Source: a virus
Reading direction: 5' to 3' (one strand)
IMG/VR virus record: IMGVR_UViG_3300042564_002254
Location: 1 to 58,119 of that record
DNA: 58,119 nucleotides
The position numbers and the translations under genes are program-made. Below, one piece after another: positions 46,504 to 55,323 of this stretch. The notes beneath the pieces were generated by a model. The model saw only the letters and a program-made list of their open reading frames with translations, did no database searches and was not told the origin of the DNA. The stretch's first letter is position 1, and each line of letters starts with the position of its first letter.

Positions 46504-47784
46504 ATGGCAACAAGAATGCAACAGCGCAGAGGAACTGCACAGCAGTGGACTACTGCAAACCCAACACTTGGAGCAGGTGAAATTGGATTTGAGACCGACA
46601 CAAATAAATTTAAAATTGGTAATGGATCTTCAAACTGGGCTGCACTATCATATTTTGCTAACACAGCAGGCCTTGAAGCACTCCTTAATGACGGCGCACC
46701 TGCAGCACTAAATACTCTTAATGAAATCGCAGCAGCAATTAATGATGACCCAGCGTTTTTTACAACAATTGCAACTAATCTAAGTACACACGAATCAGAC
46801 ACATCTGTTCACGGGATTGCAGATACATCAGTCCTTGCAACTTTCTCATATGTCACAGACGCAATTGCTTCAGTTACAGGTGAGTATTCAGACCTTGCTG
46901 GAACAGGACTTGCTTGGAACTCAGGAACAAACTCACTTGAAATTGATAACACAGTAGCAACAGAAACTTATGCAGATGGAGCAGTAACAACACATAACTC
47001 AGCAACAGCAAATGTTCATGGAATTGCAGATACATCAATCCTTGCAACTACAACAAATGTGTCGACTGCTCAAACAGCAGCAGAAACAACAGCATCTGGA
47101 TATGTTACAACACATAACTCAGCAACAACAAATGTTCATGGAATTGCAGATACTAGCATACTAGTTACAACAACTGGAACACAAACTTTAACAAATAAAA
47201 CAATTACATCTCCTGTAGGACTTGCAAAGGCAGATGTAGGACTTGGAAATGTTGACAACACAGCAGATGCATCAAAGCCAGTATCTACAGCACAGGCTAC
47301 AGCGATTCAAACTGCTAAAACAGAAGCAATTGCAGATGCAACATCTCAGGTAAATGCAATTCTTGCAGGTGCTCCAGCAGCCCTTAACACACTTGATGAA
47401 CTTGCTGCAGCCCTTGGGGATGATGCAAACTTTGCTTCAACAGTAACAACTAGTCTTGGATTAAAGGTAGATTCTTTAACACCTATTACTCAAAAGACTG
47501 CCTCATACACACTTTCAACATTAAATCACAGAGATGATTTAATTGAAATGGGATCGGCTTCAGCACTTACATTAACAATTCCTCTAAATGCAACAATTGC
47601 ATACCCAGTTGGAACATCTATAGATATTCTTCAAACTGGAGCGGGACAAGTAACAATTGCTGGAACAGCAGGAGTAACAGTAAATGCAACACCAGGATTA
47701 AAGTTAAGAACTCAGTGGTCATCTTGTACTCTGTTTAAGAGAGCAGAAAACACTTGGGTTGTCTACGGCGATCTAACAGCGTAA
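46504..47784 (+). CDS. Tail fibre with hyaluronidase-like N-terminus
   Basis: 426 residues. ATRMQQRRGTAQQWTTANPT and LGAGEIGFETDTNKFKIGNG are the N-terminal module of many phage fibres (major tropism determinant/hyaluronidase-like). Three VHGIADTSIL repeats follow, and an SASALTLTIPLNATIAYPVG-type C-terminal domain related to part of the 36.2 kb fibre. GGAG upstream. Confidence 0.85.
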   Translation: MATRMQQRRGTAQQWTTANPTLGAGEIGFETDTNKFKIGNGSSNWAALSYFANTAGLEALLNDGAPAALNTLNEIAAAINDDPAFFTTIATNLSTHESDTSVHGIADTSVLATFSYVTDAIASVTGEYSDLAGTGLAWNSGTNSLEIDNTVATETYADGAVTTHNSATANVHGIADTSILATTTNVSTAQTAAETTASGYVTTHNSATTNVHGIADTSILVTTTGTQTLTNKTITSPVGLAKADVGLGNVDNTADASKPVSTAQATAIQTAKTEAIADATSQVNAILAGAPAALNTLDELAAALGDDANFASTVTTSLGLKVDSLTPITQKTASYTLSTLNHRDDLIEMGSASALTLTIPLNATIAYPVGTSIDILQTGAGQVTIAGTAGVTVNATPGLKLRTQWSSCTLFKRAENTWVVYGDLTA

Positions 47785-47815
47785 TAAAAATTCAATAAGA
47801 AATTAGGAGATACAA

Positions 47816-48625
47816 ATGGCAGCAGGTAAAAAAGCAGGTAAGAAGTCTCAAGCGTCTAACGACTTTCTAGAGCCATTAGCACCAACAAGCGTATCTGCTA
47901 CAAACGTAGGTACTGGTAGAGCATTTAATAATGGCTCAGCAACAGTTACCTTTTCTTTACCAGCACTTTCTCCTGCAGCCACATCCTTTACAGTAACTTC
48001 AAGCCCAGGGGGATTCACAGCCACTGGTGCCAGTTCACCACTTACAGTAACTGGTCTTCAGTCAAATACAGCATATACATTTACAGCAACAGCAACAAAT
48101 GCTGCAGGAACATCTGCTGCATCATCTGCCTCAGCATCAATTACTGCAACAACAGTTCCAGCAACACCTTCAGCACCAACCGTAACCACACAGGTTAACC
48201 AGGACAATGTTTCTTGGTCTGCCCCAGCAAACGGTGGTTCTGCAATTACTGGCTACACCTGGGCATCTTCTGATGCAAAGGGTGCAACAGTGGGTTCAGG
48301 AACTATAAGCGTTGCAGTTACTCAAGAAGGAGGAACTGCTCAGACATATACAGTTTATGCAACAAATGCTAATGGAAATTCTTTAACTTCAGCAGCCTCT
48401 AACTCTGTTACCACTACTCCTCCGTTCTTCCCACCGTTCTTCCCACCATTCTTCCCGTTCTTCCCACCATTCTTCCCACCATTCTTCCCGTTCTTCCCGT
48501 TCTTCCCACCGTTCTTCCCACCATTCTTCCCGTTCTTCCCACCATTCTTCCCACCATTCTTCCCACCATTCTTCCCACCATACTTCGCCCCACCTACATT
48601 CTCTGGCGCGATGGCATTCTTCTAA
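47816..48625 (+). CDS. FN3 protein with Phe-Pro repeat tail
   Basis: 269 residues. A basic start, two fibronectin-III-like domains (about 22-110 and 115-200), then about 55 residues of almost pure PPFF/PFFP repeats ending in PPYFAPPTFSGAMAFF. The FN3 domains probably sit on the virion; the aromatic proline repeat may be an extended, sticky rod. It is the last fibre gene before the oxygenase array. Confidence 0.82.
   Translation: MAAGKKAGKKSQASNDFLEPLAPTSVSATNVGTGRAFNNGSATVTFSLPALSPAATSFTVTSSPGGFTATGASSPLTVTGLQSNTAYTFTATATNAAGTSAASSASASITATTVPATPSAPTVTTQVNQDNVSWSAPANGGSAITGYTWASSDAKGATVGSGTISVAVTQEGGTAQTYTVYATNANGNSLTSAASNSVTTTPPFFPPFFPPFFPFFPPFFPPFFPFFPFFPPFFPPFFPFFPPFFPPFFPPFFPPYFAPPTFSGAMAFF
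48418..48588 (+). repeat. PPFF-encoding tandem repeat
   Basis: About 14 units of the 12-bp CCACCATTCTTC / 9-bp CCGTTCTTC type, with CCA and CCG alternating. Strong pyrimidine bias on the plus strand, so it could also form unusual DNA structure. Confidence 0.85.
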
Positions 48626-48727
48626 AAACAAACATATAAATATTTATGTTTAAATTTAAAAGATATGTGATTTATTTTGATGTGATATACTTAGGGTTAA
48701 GTTGTTTATATCAAGATAAGGATAAAG

Positions 48728-49441
48728 ATGTCGGTATATGATGAAAATTCAAATCCTTGGTTTACTAAGGATAGATCAGAAACTGCTATAAATAGATTTC
48801 CAACTAGGACAATAGAGGATAGTATTGTAGTTGAAAACCCAGCACTAGGGATAAATCTATATAGAAATGTTTTTTCAAAAGAAGATTCAGAAAGATATAT
48901 AAACACTCTTGAATCAAATCTTGATGGCACTAAAAAATATAAATGGTCAGAGGCTACAGTTACAAATTCTCCTAATCCAATTAAAAAAGCAAGAGACTGT
49001 GTAGATTTTAAATATAAACAAGAAAATCTTGGACCAAGAGATCAAGACAACTCTGAACTAATCGATTTACACGAAGAAATATATCAAAAACTTAAATACT
49101 GTGTAGACGATTACGCAAAATATTGGGGAATAAATGTTGTTTATTATGAAGCCTTTAATTTTGTAAAATATGAAGGAGAAGGAAAACATTTTAATATACA
49201 CGCAGACCACGGACCAGCCTATAACTGTACAGTTTCTGCTGTAATTTATATTAATGATGACTATGAAGGCGGAGAAATAAAATTTCCAAGACTTGATGGA
49301 TATGTTCACACTCCTAAAGTTGGGGATATTCTTCTTTGCCCATCTAATTATATTTATGAGCATGCTTCTTTGCCAATGAAATCAGGGGCAAAATATTGTG
49401 TTGTTGTAATGACTGATATAAATGAGTTAGGACACAAGTAG
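48728..49441 (+). CDS. 2OG-Fe(II) oxygenase, array member 1 (no. 5)
   Basis: 237 residues. Iron ligands H158-A-D160 and H212, 2OG-binding K222, core YINDDYEGGEIKFP. The EAFNFVKYE and YNCTVS segments are shared with the 50.2 kb paralogue, its closest relative here. A GGATAAAG ribosome-binding site precedes the ATG, and a -10-like TATACT (about 48688) may start the array transcript. Confidence 0.93.
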   Translation: MSVYDENSNPWFTKDRSETAINRFPTRTIEDSIVVENPALGINLYRNVFSKEDSERYINTLESNLDGTKKYKWSEATVTNSPNPIKKARDCVDFKYKQENLGPRDQDNSELIDLHEEIYQKLKYCVDDYAKYWGINVVYYEAFNFVKYEGEGKHFNIHADHGPAYNCTVSAVIYINDDYEGGEIKFPRLDGYVHTPKVGDILLCPSNYIYEHASLPMKSGAKYCVVVMTDINELGHK

Positions 49442-50217
49442 TGACTACAAAAAGTAATAAAATTATATTTAAACCACTTAGGCCATGGCTAAATAAAAAT
49501 AGCGTTAATGTTCCTGTTCCAACACAAAAAGAAACTCCAGGTTGGTATAAGGATGCAGACAGGTTTGCAAAGATGCCAAACGGAGAATACTACAAAGCAC
49601 CAAAAGAAGTTTGTCCATTTCCTAAAGAAGGAACCGTAGACGACTATGGAAGAATCCCTACATGGAAAGCCTGTCCAGCAATAATGGATGCATTTATAAC
49701 TGGCTACGTTTTTAAAACTCCTTGCGATTTAACATTTACTAAAAATAGTTCAGGGTATTTAGATGTTAAGGTTGAGAACCCAATGTATACAGAATTTTGT
49801 ATGCCAAGACCACCAATGCCACAGTTTGAACACCCTAAAGGATACTATAAACACCACTTTGCTTGGATGGCAGACTGGGGAATGAAACTACCAGAAGGCT
49901 ATAGCGCTTTGTTTATGACACCAATGAATAGATTTGACCTCCCATTTATAAATACAACTGGTGTTGTTGATTCTGATAAAGTTCATCTTCTTGGCAGTTT
50001 CCCATTTTTTATTGCAGATGGTTGGGAGGGAACACTCCCAGAAGGAACTCCATACCTACAAGTTCTTCCATTTAAAAGAGAAAATTGGGAGCACAAAATA
50101 GAAGATCTTGATCAGTCTACTGCCTACAACGAATTAATAGAAAATAGAAAGTTTTATAGACAGCCTGACGGCGGTGTATATAAAAATAAAGTATGGTCAA
50201 GAAGAGAATATAAATAG
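49441..50217 (+). CDS. DUF6065-like protein
   Basis: 258 residues with a GTG start overlapping the previous stop. WKACPAIMDAFITGYVFKTP, YSALFMTPMNRFDLPFINTT, GVVDSDK and LQVLPFKRENWEHKI resemble DUF6065-type and related phage proteins also found next to 2OG oxygenases. Beta-rich; function unknown, but its place inside the array suggests a partner or substrate role. Confidence 0.6.
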   Translation: MTTKSNKIIFKPLRPWLNKNSVNVPVPTQKETPGWYKDADRFAKMPNGEYYKAPKEVCPFPKEGTVDDYGRIPTWKACPAIMDAFITGYVFKTPCDLTFTKNSSGYLDVKVENPMYTEFCMPRPPMPQFEHPKGYYKHHFAWMADWGMKLPEGYSALFMTPMNRFDLPFINTTGVVDSDKVHLLGSFPFFIADGWEGTLPEGTPYLQVLPFKRENWEHKIEDLDQSTAYNELIENRKFYRQPDGGVYKNKVWSRREYK

Positions 50218-50225
50218 GAGATAAA

Positions 50226-50909
50226 ATGCAAACATGGACAGAAAAAGTAAATCTAGGCAATGGAATAGTTTGCTATAGAGGAGTAATTAAAAAAGAGTTT
50301 GATGTTATTAATAGACTTGAAAACGCCCTTGGATCAGTTGCTTTATATGGAGAGTTATCCCCAGAGGGTAATAGATACCACTGGATGCCAGCGTATGTTG
50401 GATATCAAAAACTTATGCCAGAATATAGGGACTGCGTAGACTTTAAATTTAAAAAAACAGACATAGAGCAAGACCCTAGCGAAGAATCTCTAAAGTTGCA
50501 GGCTATTTGGCAAGATGTATATGATGCTCAGTTTGCAGCAGTGGAAGACTACAGAAGAGATCATAGCATTATGCCGTTAAAGTATTGGGAAGCATTTAAC
50601 TTTATAAAGTATGGTCCAGGACAACACTTTAAAGAGCATCACGATCACGGCTTTTCATATAATTGTACAGTTTCTCTTGTCGCATATGTCAATGATGATT
50701 ACGAAGGTGGGGAATTGTACTTTAGGCTACAAGACCTAAATATAAAAGCACAGGCTGGAGACTTGTATATTTTTCCATCAAACTTTATGTATCCTCATCA
50801 GGCTATGCCAGTTACTTCGGGAACTAAATATTCAATTGTTACAATGTTAGATTACAGCAAAAAGTTTCATACCCCAGATATGTATGATCCAAAATGGGAT
50901 AATGAATAG
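50226..50909 (+). CDS. 2OG-Fe(II) oxygenase, array member 2 (no. 6)
   Basis: 227 residues. H138-H-D140, distal H191, K201; core YVNDDYEGGELYF. Close paralogue of the 48.7 kb enzyme (shared YRDCVDFKFK and EAFNFIKYG). AGGAG upstream; stop overlaps the GTG start of the next gene. Confidence 0.93.
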   Translation: MQTWTEKVNLGNGIVCYRGVIKKEFDVINRLENALGSVALYGELSPEGNRYHWMPAYVGYQKLMPEYRDCVDFKFKKTDIEQDPSEESLKLQAIWQDVYDAQFAAVEDYRRDHSIMPLKYWEAFNFIKYGPGQHFKEHHDHGFSYNCTVSLVAYVNDDYEGGELYFRLQDLNIKAQAGDLYIFPSNFMYPHQAMPVTSGTKYSIVTMLDYSKKFHTPDMYDPKWDNE

Positions 50910-51637
50910 TGTTTAAAATATCGGCTGAAAAATCTCATGGTGCTTTATTTAATATTGCTCCGATGTCTATAAAAAGAGAGTGGATGGATGCAACTTCCGA
51001 AGGTCACGCTTATAGATGTTTTCCAGTAACACAGTCAAATGTGGTTGGATGGAGTCTTTCCTGTATTGAAGATATAGAGTTTATTTGGGATGGTGTAAAT
51101 GATCAAACTGCAGAACATATTGAAATTATTAAAGCACCAGAAGGATCCTATGGAGGAAGAGGTCAATCATCTATAAGTTTTAATACTGGATTAATATTTA
51201 GAACTGAACAAAATGTTAGTATATTTACTATTAATCCAGTTAATTATTTTAGCAATGATTTTGAAACAATGTCAAACATCGTCAGTACATCTTTTTATGA
51301 CAATCCTCTTCCATTAGCAATCAAAGCAAAATCACCTAACAAAAACATTATTATTAAAGCGGGAACTCCGCTTGCAACAATAGTTCCTATTTCTCTTTCA
51401 GATTTAAACAATACATCAATAGAAGTTGTTGATTATAAAGATGAAGATAGAAAAAGAGTAGATGCGAATATATCTTATGGAGATGCAGCACAAGTGATAA
51501 ATTCTGCTGGAAAGTGGACAGACTGGTATAGAGATGCTGTAAACGAAAAAGGAGAAACTCTGGGTGAGCACGAAGTTAGGGTTTTAAAGTTATCGGTAGA
51601 AGATAATACAAAAAATAAACAGAATGGTATAATATAA
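50909..51637 (+). CDS. DUF6065 family protein
   Basis: 242 residues from a GTG. RCFPVTQSNVVGWSLSCIED, SSISFNTGLIFRTEQNVSIF, VSTSFYDNPLPLAIKAKSPN and IKAGTPLATIVPISL match DUF6065. The family often travels with 2OG oxygenases and capsular or glycan genes, but its function is unknown. Paired with the related gene at 49.4 kb, each follows one oxygenase of the same subtype, which suggests a duplicated two-gene unit. Confidence 0.75.
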   Translation: MFKISAEKSHGALFNIAPMSIKREWMDATSEGHAYRCFPVTQSNVVGWSLSCIEDIEFIWDGVNDQTAEHIEIIKAPEGSYGGRGQSSISFNTGLIFRTEQNVSIFTINPVNYFSNDFETMSNIVSTSFYDNPLPLAIKAKSPNKNIIIKAGTPLATIVPISLSDLNNTSIEVVDYKDEDRKRVDANISYGDAAQVINSAGKWTDWYRDAVNEKGETLGEHEVRVLKLSVEDNTKNKQNGII

Positions 51638-51639
51638 TT

Positions 51640-52311
51640 ATGAATAATGCAGACAACGTTGTAATAAGAAAGCCATCAATGACACCTTCTGGATGGTTTG
51701 GTAATGGTAAAGAAAATATTGTCGAGTTAGAAAATTTTATGACTCAAGAAGAATTAGAATTGCTTGACAAAGCAGCAAGAACTTTGACTGTGTGGGATCA
51801 AACACAAAGCCACGTAAATGAAAATGGAACAGTTGTCTATGATGCTGGATTTTGGAAAGACAGAGTGGCTAGTGCTCCATCTTTAAACCAAAACGATCCA
51901 AGAATAGTTCCAGTAATTTCTGGTCTAGTCGAAAGATTAAAACCAATTGTAGAAGAGTTTTTTCAAGTCAAAGCACAACCTACAGGACAAACAATTGTTA
52001 AGTGGCTTCCAGGTCAACTACAGAGGCCTCACGCAGACAAAGAACTTCATGAAGGTCCAGATGCTGGAAAGCCAAATGATTTCCCTCAGTATGATATCGC
52101 AAGTTTGTTTTATATTAATGATGACTATGAAGGAGGAGAGTTGTACTTTCCTTTACAAAAAGTTCAGTTTAAACCAAAGCGTGGAGCAGCATACTTTTTC
52201 CCAGGGGATAAGGAATATATTCACGGAGTAACAGAGATAACTAGTGGGCTCAGGTATACCTGCCCATTCTTTTGGGAAATATTAAAGCACACAGGAGATA
52301 GACAGCCATGA
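51640..52311 (+). CDS. 2OG-Fe(II) oxygenase, array member 3 (no. 7)
   Basis: 223 residues. H131-A-D133, H195, R205; core YINDDYEGGELYFP. The longer loop after HAD (KELHEGPDAGKPNDFPQY) is distinctive. TATAAT six bases before the ATG gives an internal leaderless start within the array. Confidence 0.93.
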   Translation: MNNADNVVIRKPSMTPSGWFGNGKENIVELENFMTQEELELLDKAARTLTVWDQTQSHVNENGTVVYDAGFWKDRVASAPSLNQNDPRIVPVISGLVERLKPIVEEFFQVKAQPTGQTIVKWLPGQLQRPHADKELHEGPDAGKPNDFPQYDIASLFYINDDYEGGELYFPLQKVQFKPKRGAAYFFPGDKEYIHGVTEITSGLRYTCPFFWEILKHTGDRQP

Positions 52312-53174
52312 TAAATTCTGATCTAAATCCAGTTGAGGTTTACCCTAAGATATTTGTTTATAAAAATGTTTTTAAAGATATTAATGCTACATATTCTCAA
52401 CTAAAGGAATCTAACGGAGAAGATGATGGATTGTTTAGTCCTTGGACAAAATGGTCTCATTTTGGAGAATATCTAAATCCTACATTTACAGATCATCCAC
52501 ACAGATTAAGCGTTGACTACCTTGAGAAAATAGAAACAAAAACAGAAAAAGAAGAACTACAAAGACTCGCAATCCTTGAACTTTTTAAGAATTTTCATTT
52601 AGTTACTGAAGACTATGCTTCACGTAATAGTGTAGACCTTGACAAAACAAAAACGGTATTGTCAAATGATGGCAAAACTAAAGAAGAGTGGCAAATGACT
52701 GGACCATCTATAGCAAGATATAGAACAGACATTGATGACCCAATTGCAATGACATATCATTCAGACTATATTAGAGAGCCTATCATTAGTCCAGGATACA
52801 AGTTTGCTATAACAGCCCTTGCTTATTTTAATGATGATTATGAGGGTGGAGAGATTGATTTTATTGTAAATGGAGAGGCATATAAGTATAAGCCAGAGGC
52901 TGGAGACTTTCTTGTTTTCCCTTCTGGGCACCCTGAAATACTAAAAAATGGAGACAGTGTATATCTTCATGGAGTAATGCCAGCAACAGGAGCAAGTAAA
53001 TACCTTTCTAGGATGTATTGGATGAAGTATTCTGTAGGAGATCCTGAGTGGTTTGAAAAAGAAAAAGAGTTTGGTAAAGATGTTTGGGCAGAAATGCAAC
53101 CAGACATTATGCAAAAATTTAGAGATGAAAATCCTAACAAAAGTAATGCTGACAAAGAAAGAAGGATAAAATGA
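52308..53174 (+). CDS. 2OG-Fe(II) oxygenase, array member 4 (no. 8)
   Basis: 288 residues, the largest of the array. H151-S-D153, H221, K231; core YFNDDYEGGEIDF. An extra N-terminal part (HFGEYLNPTFTDHPHRLS) and a basic C-terminus. ATGA overlaps on both sides. Confidence 0.92.
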   Translation: MINSDLNPVEVYPKIFVYKNVFKDINATYSQLKESNGEDDGLFSPWTKWSHFGEYLNPTFTDHPHRLSVDYLEKIETKTEKEELQRLAILELFKNFHLVTEDYASRNSVDLDKTKTVLSNDGKTKEEWQMTGPSIARYRTDIDDPIAMTYHSDYIREPIISPGYKFAITALAYFNDDYEGGEIDFIVNGEAYKYKPEAGDFLVFPSGHPEILKNGDSVYLHGVMPATGASKYLSRMYWMKYSVGDPEWFEKEKEFGKDVWAEMQPDIMQKFRDENPNKSNADKERRIK

Positions 53175-53926
53175 ATCTAAATAATAAAAAAAGAATAACA
53201 AAAGATATAGTTGTTTATGAAAACTTTATTAGTGATGAAGAGTGTAAAAAAATGATTCAAGCACTTGATGCTCAAGCAGAAAGTGAAAAGTTGTCCTGGA
53301 TGCCTATATCATTTTATGAGTCATACTCTTCTGTCCTTCCACAAGATAACGATCAAGAGGTGCTTGATGCTGGATTATCTCCAACTATTTTTTCAGACAT
53401 TGAAAAAGCAATGCCAGAAGCAATTGCTTCAGTTCACGACCTTGATCCAAAAACAATTTGTAAAATTGGATATCACACACAAAAGTGGGAGCCTGGAGCA
53501 TATGCAAGAATACACTCAGACAACACAGATGCTGAAGGAAAGTCTGGAGCATTTACAAGAAGCAGATATGCTGGATTCCTTTACTTAAATGATGACTTTG
53601 AGGGCGGACTATTAAAGTTCCCAGGACAAGAAATAGAGATTCAGCCAAAGGTTGGAATGCTTGCCGTATTTGACGGGGGATTTAGCAATATGCACGAAGT
53701 AACTTTGATTGAAAGTGGAGTAAGATACACCATCGGATCTTTCTGGGATGATCGTGAAGAGGATGCTTACCCACAAGAATTAAGAGATGCTTGGGCTGCA
53801 GAAATGAAAGCAACAAGAGCCCAGCAAGAGATTGAAAGAGCAGAGTGGCAAGACTTGTTAAAAGAAGGATACAAGTTAGATAAAGACGGAAATAAATACA
53901 AGATAGAAGATGTTGATAATGATTGA
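53171..53926 (+). CDS. 2OG-Fe(II) oxygenase, array member 5 (no. 9)
   Basis: 251 residues. H115-S-D117, H175, R185; core YLNDDFEGGLLKFP. A ~50-residue charged helical tail (EMKATRAQQEIERAEWQDLL) follows the catalytic domain and could mediate dimers or substrate contact. Confidence 0.92.
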   Translation: MNLNNKKRITKDIVVYENFISDEECKKMIQALDAQAESEKLSWMPISFYESYSSVLPQDNDQEVLDAGLSPTIFSDIEKAMPEAIASVHDLDPKTICKIGYHTQKWEPGAYARIHSDNTDAEGKSGAFTRSRYAGFLYLNDDFEGGLLKFPGQEIEIQPKVGMLAVFDGGFSNMHEVTLIESGVRYTIGSFWDDREEDAYPQELRDAWAAEMKATRAQQEIERAEWQDLLKEGYKLDKDGNKYKIEDVDND

Positions 53927-54578
53927 TTCTTTTAAAAAACAATTAAAAGAAAGCGGATACTCTTTTGAAGAAATTACCTCAGAACTAATATCGGTTGAAA
54001 ACTTTTTGTCAAAAGATCAGTTAAATACTCTAAACAGTATTATAGATAGTACATCGCAAGAAGATTGGGAAGTAGAATACCACGCTAACTTAAAAACATT
54101 TTGTATGAAAAAATTTGGAAGAGATGATGTAGAAAACCTTGTTGCTGAAGGTAAGTTTGAAATTACACAAAACTGGAAAGATAAAAATTTTAATATATCT
54201 AATCATGAAATATACCATCCAATGTATGAGGTTTTAAATTCAATGGTAATTGACTCAGACTCAACATTACATTTAAGTGGACTTGCAACAATTCAAAGAA
54301 TGCAGCCAGGCGTAGAGTTAAAATCACACACAGATCAAAACACAGACCCCTCTATTAAATATGCTACAATTGTATATATAAATGATGACTATTTAGAGGG
54401 TGAACTATTTTTCCCAAATTTGGATATAAAGTTAAAGCCCAAGCCAGGAACAATGTTGTTTTTTCCAGGGAATAAAGAGTATGAGCATGGAGTAAACTAT
54501 GTAGCAGAAGGACCAACAAGATATGTTCTTGTAGGTTTTATAAAAGACAAAGATCATTATGAAAACAATAGGTACTAG
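53919..54578 (+). CDS. 2OG-Fe(II) oxygenase, array member 6 (no. 10)
   Basis: 219 residues from MIDSFKKQLKESGYSFEEIT at 53919, overlapping the preceding stop. H137-T-D139, H190, R201; core YINDDYLEGELFFP (GG replaced by EG). Confidence 0.92.
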   Translation: MIDSFKKQLKESGYSFEEITSELISVENFLSKDQLNTLNSIIDSTSQEDWEVEYHANLKTFCMKKFGRDDVENLVAEGKFEITQNWKDKNFNISNHEIYHPMYEVLNSMVIDSDSTLHLSGLATIQRMQPGVELKSHTDQNTDPSIKYATIVYINDDYLEGELFFPNLDIKLKPKPGTMLFFPGNKEYEHGVNYVAEGPTRYVLVGFIKDKDHYENNRY

Positions 54579-54588
54579 GAGGAGTTAA

Positions 54589-55323
54589 ATGAATAAAGAA
54601 ATATTAGACCCAAAGGTTTATTACTATACAGATGCAATAGATAATTTTGATAAGTTTCAGTCAACACTAAAGGAGTTAGACTACCTTGATTCAAACAATG
54701 AAACTGGGGTAAATGTTTGGAACCCTTGGACATCATCTAATGATAAAAGTTTTATTTATGGCGAAACAAAGACATTTGATATTAATGCAATAAACAAGTT
54801 TGAAGGAGAAGTAGGAGAAAAAAGCAAGTATATTTATGATTCAATAATGAATACTTTGTATAATGTTTGCAAAGACTATGCTACATCTATTGGAGATTTT
54901 GATGAACCAAGAATTTTCCCAACCTTTAATATAAAAAAATATAACACTGGAACAGGTATGGGTGCACACTTTGATCAATTAGACGGAGACAAAACTTTGA
55001 GATACTCTCTCGTAATGTATCTAAATGATGACTGCGAAGGGGGAGAAATCTCTTTTCAATTAAAGGATTATGATGGTGGATGGACAAGTTCTGATGGATT
55101 CTCTAAAGGATCTGCACCAGCAGTAGACTTAGACTATGATATATCTGTAGCAAATAAAGCAATTGATTTTGGACTAAAACCAAAAGCAAATAGCGTTATC
55201 ATATTCCCAGCATTTCCTCCATACTTTCATACAGCACATATTGTGAAGTCTGGTTTTAAATATATGGTTCCTGCACACTGGATTCATAATGGAATGGATC
55301 TTAACAAATCTCAGGGGATGTAA
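54589..55323 (+). CDS. 2OG-Fe(II) oxygenase, array member 7 (no. 11)
   Basis: 244 residues. H127-F-D129, distal H214 or H217, K224; core YLNDDCEGGEISF. A ~35-residue insert (KDYDGGWTSSDGFSKGSAPA) widens the loop after the core. AGGAGG ribosome-binding site. Confidence 0.9.
   Translation: MNKEILDPKVYYYTDAIDNFDKFQSTLKELDYLDSNNETGVNVWNPWTSSNDKSFIYGETKTFDINAINKFEGEVGEKSKYIYDSIMNTLYNVCKDYATSIGDFDEPRIFPTFNIKKYNTGTGMGAHFDQLDGDKTLRYSLVMYLNDDCEGGEISFQLKDYDGGWTSSDGFSKGSAPAVDLDYDISVANKAIDFGLKPKANSVIIFPAFPPYFHTAHIVKSGFKYMVPAHWIHNGMDLNKSQGM

Noticed and set aside
48389-48631. Antisense frame encoding Glu/Trp repeats
   Set aside because: A shadow of the PPFF repeat.
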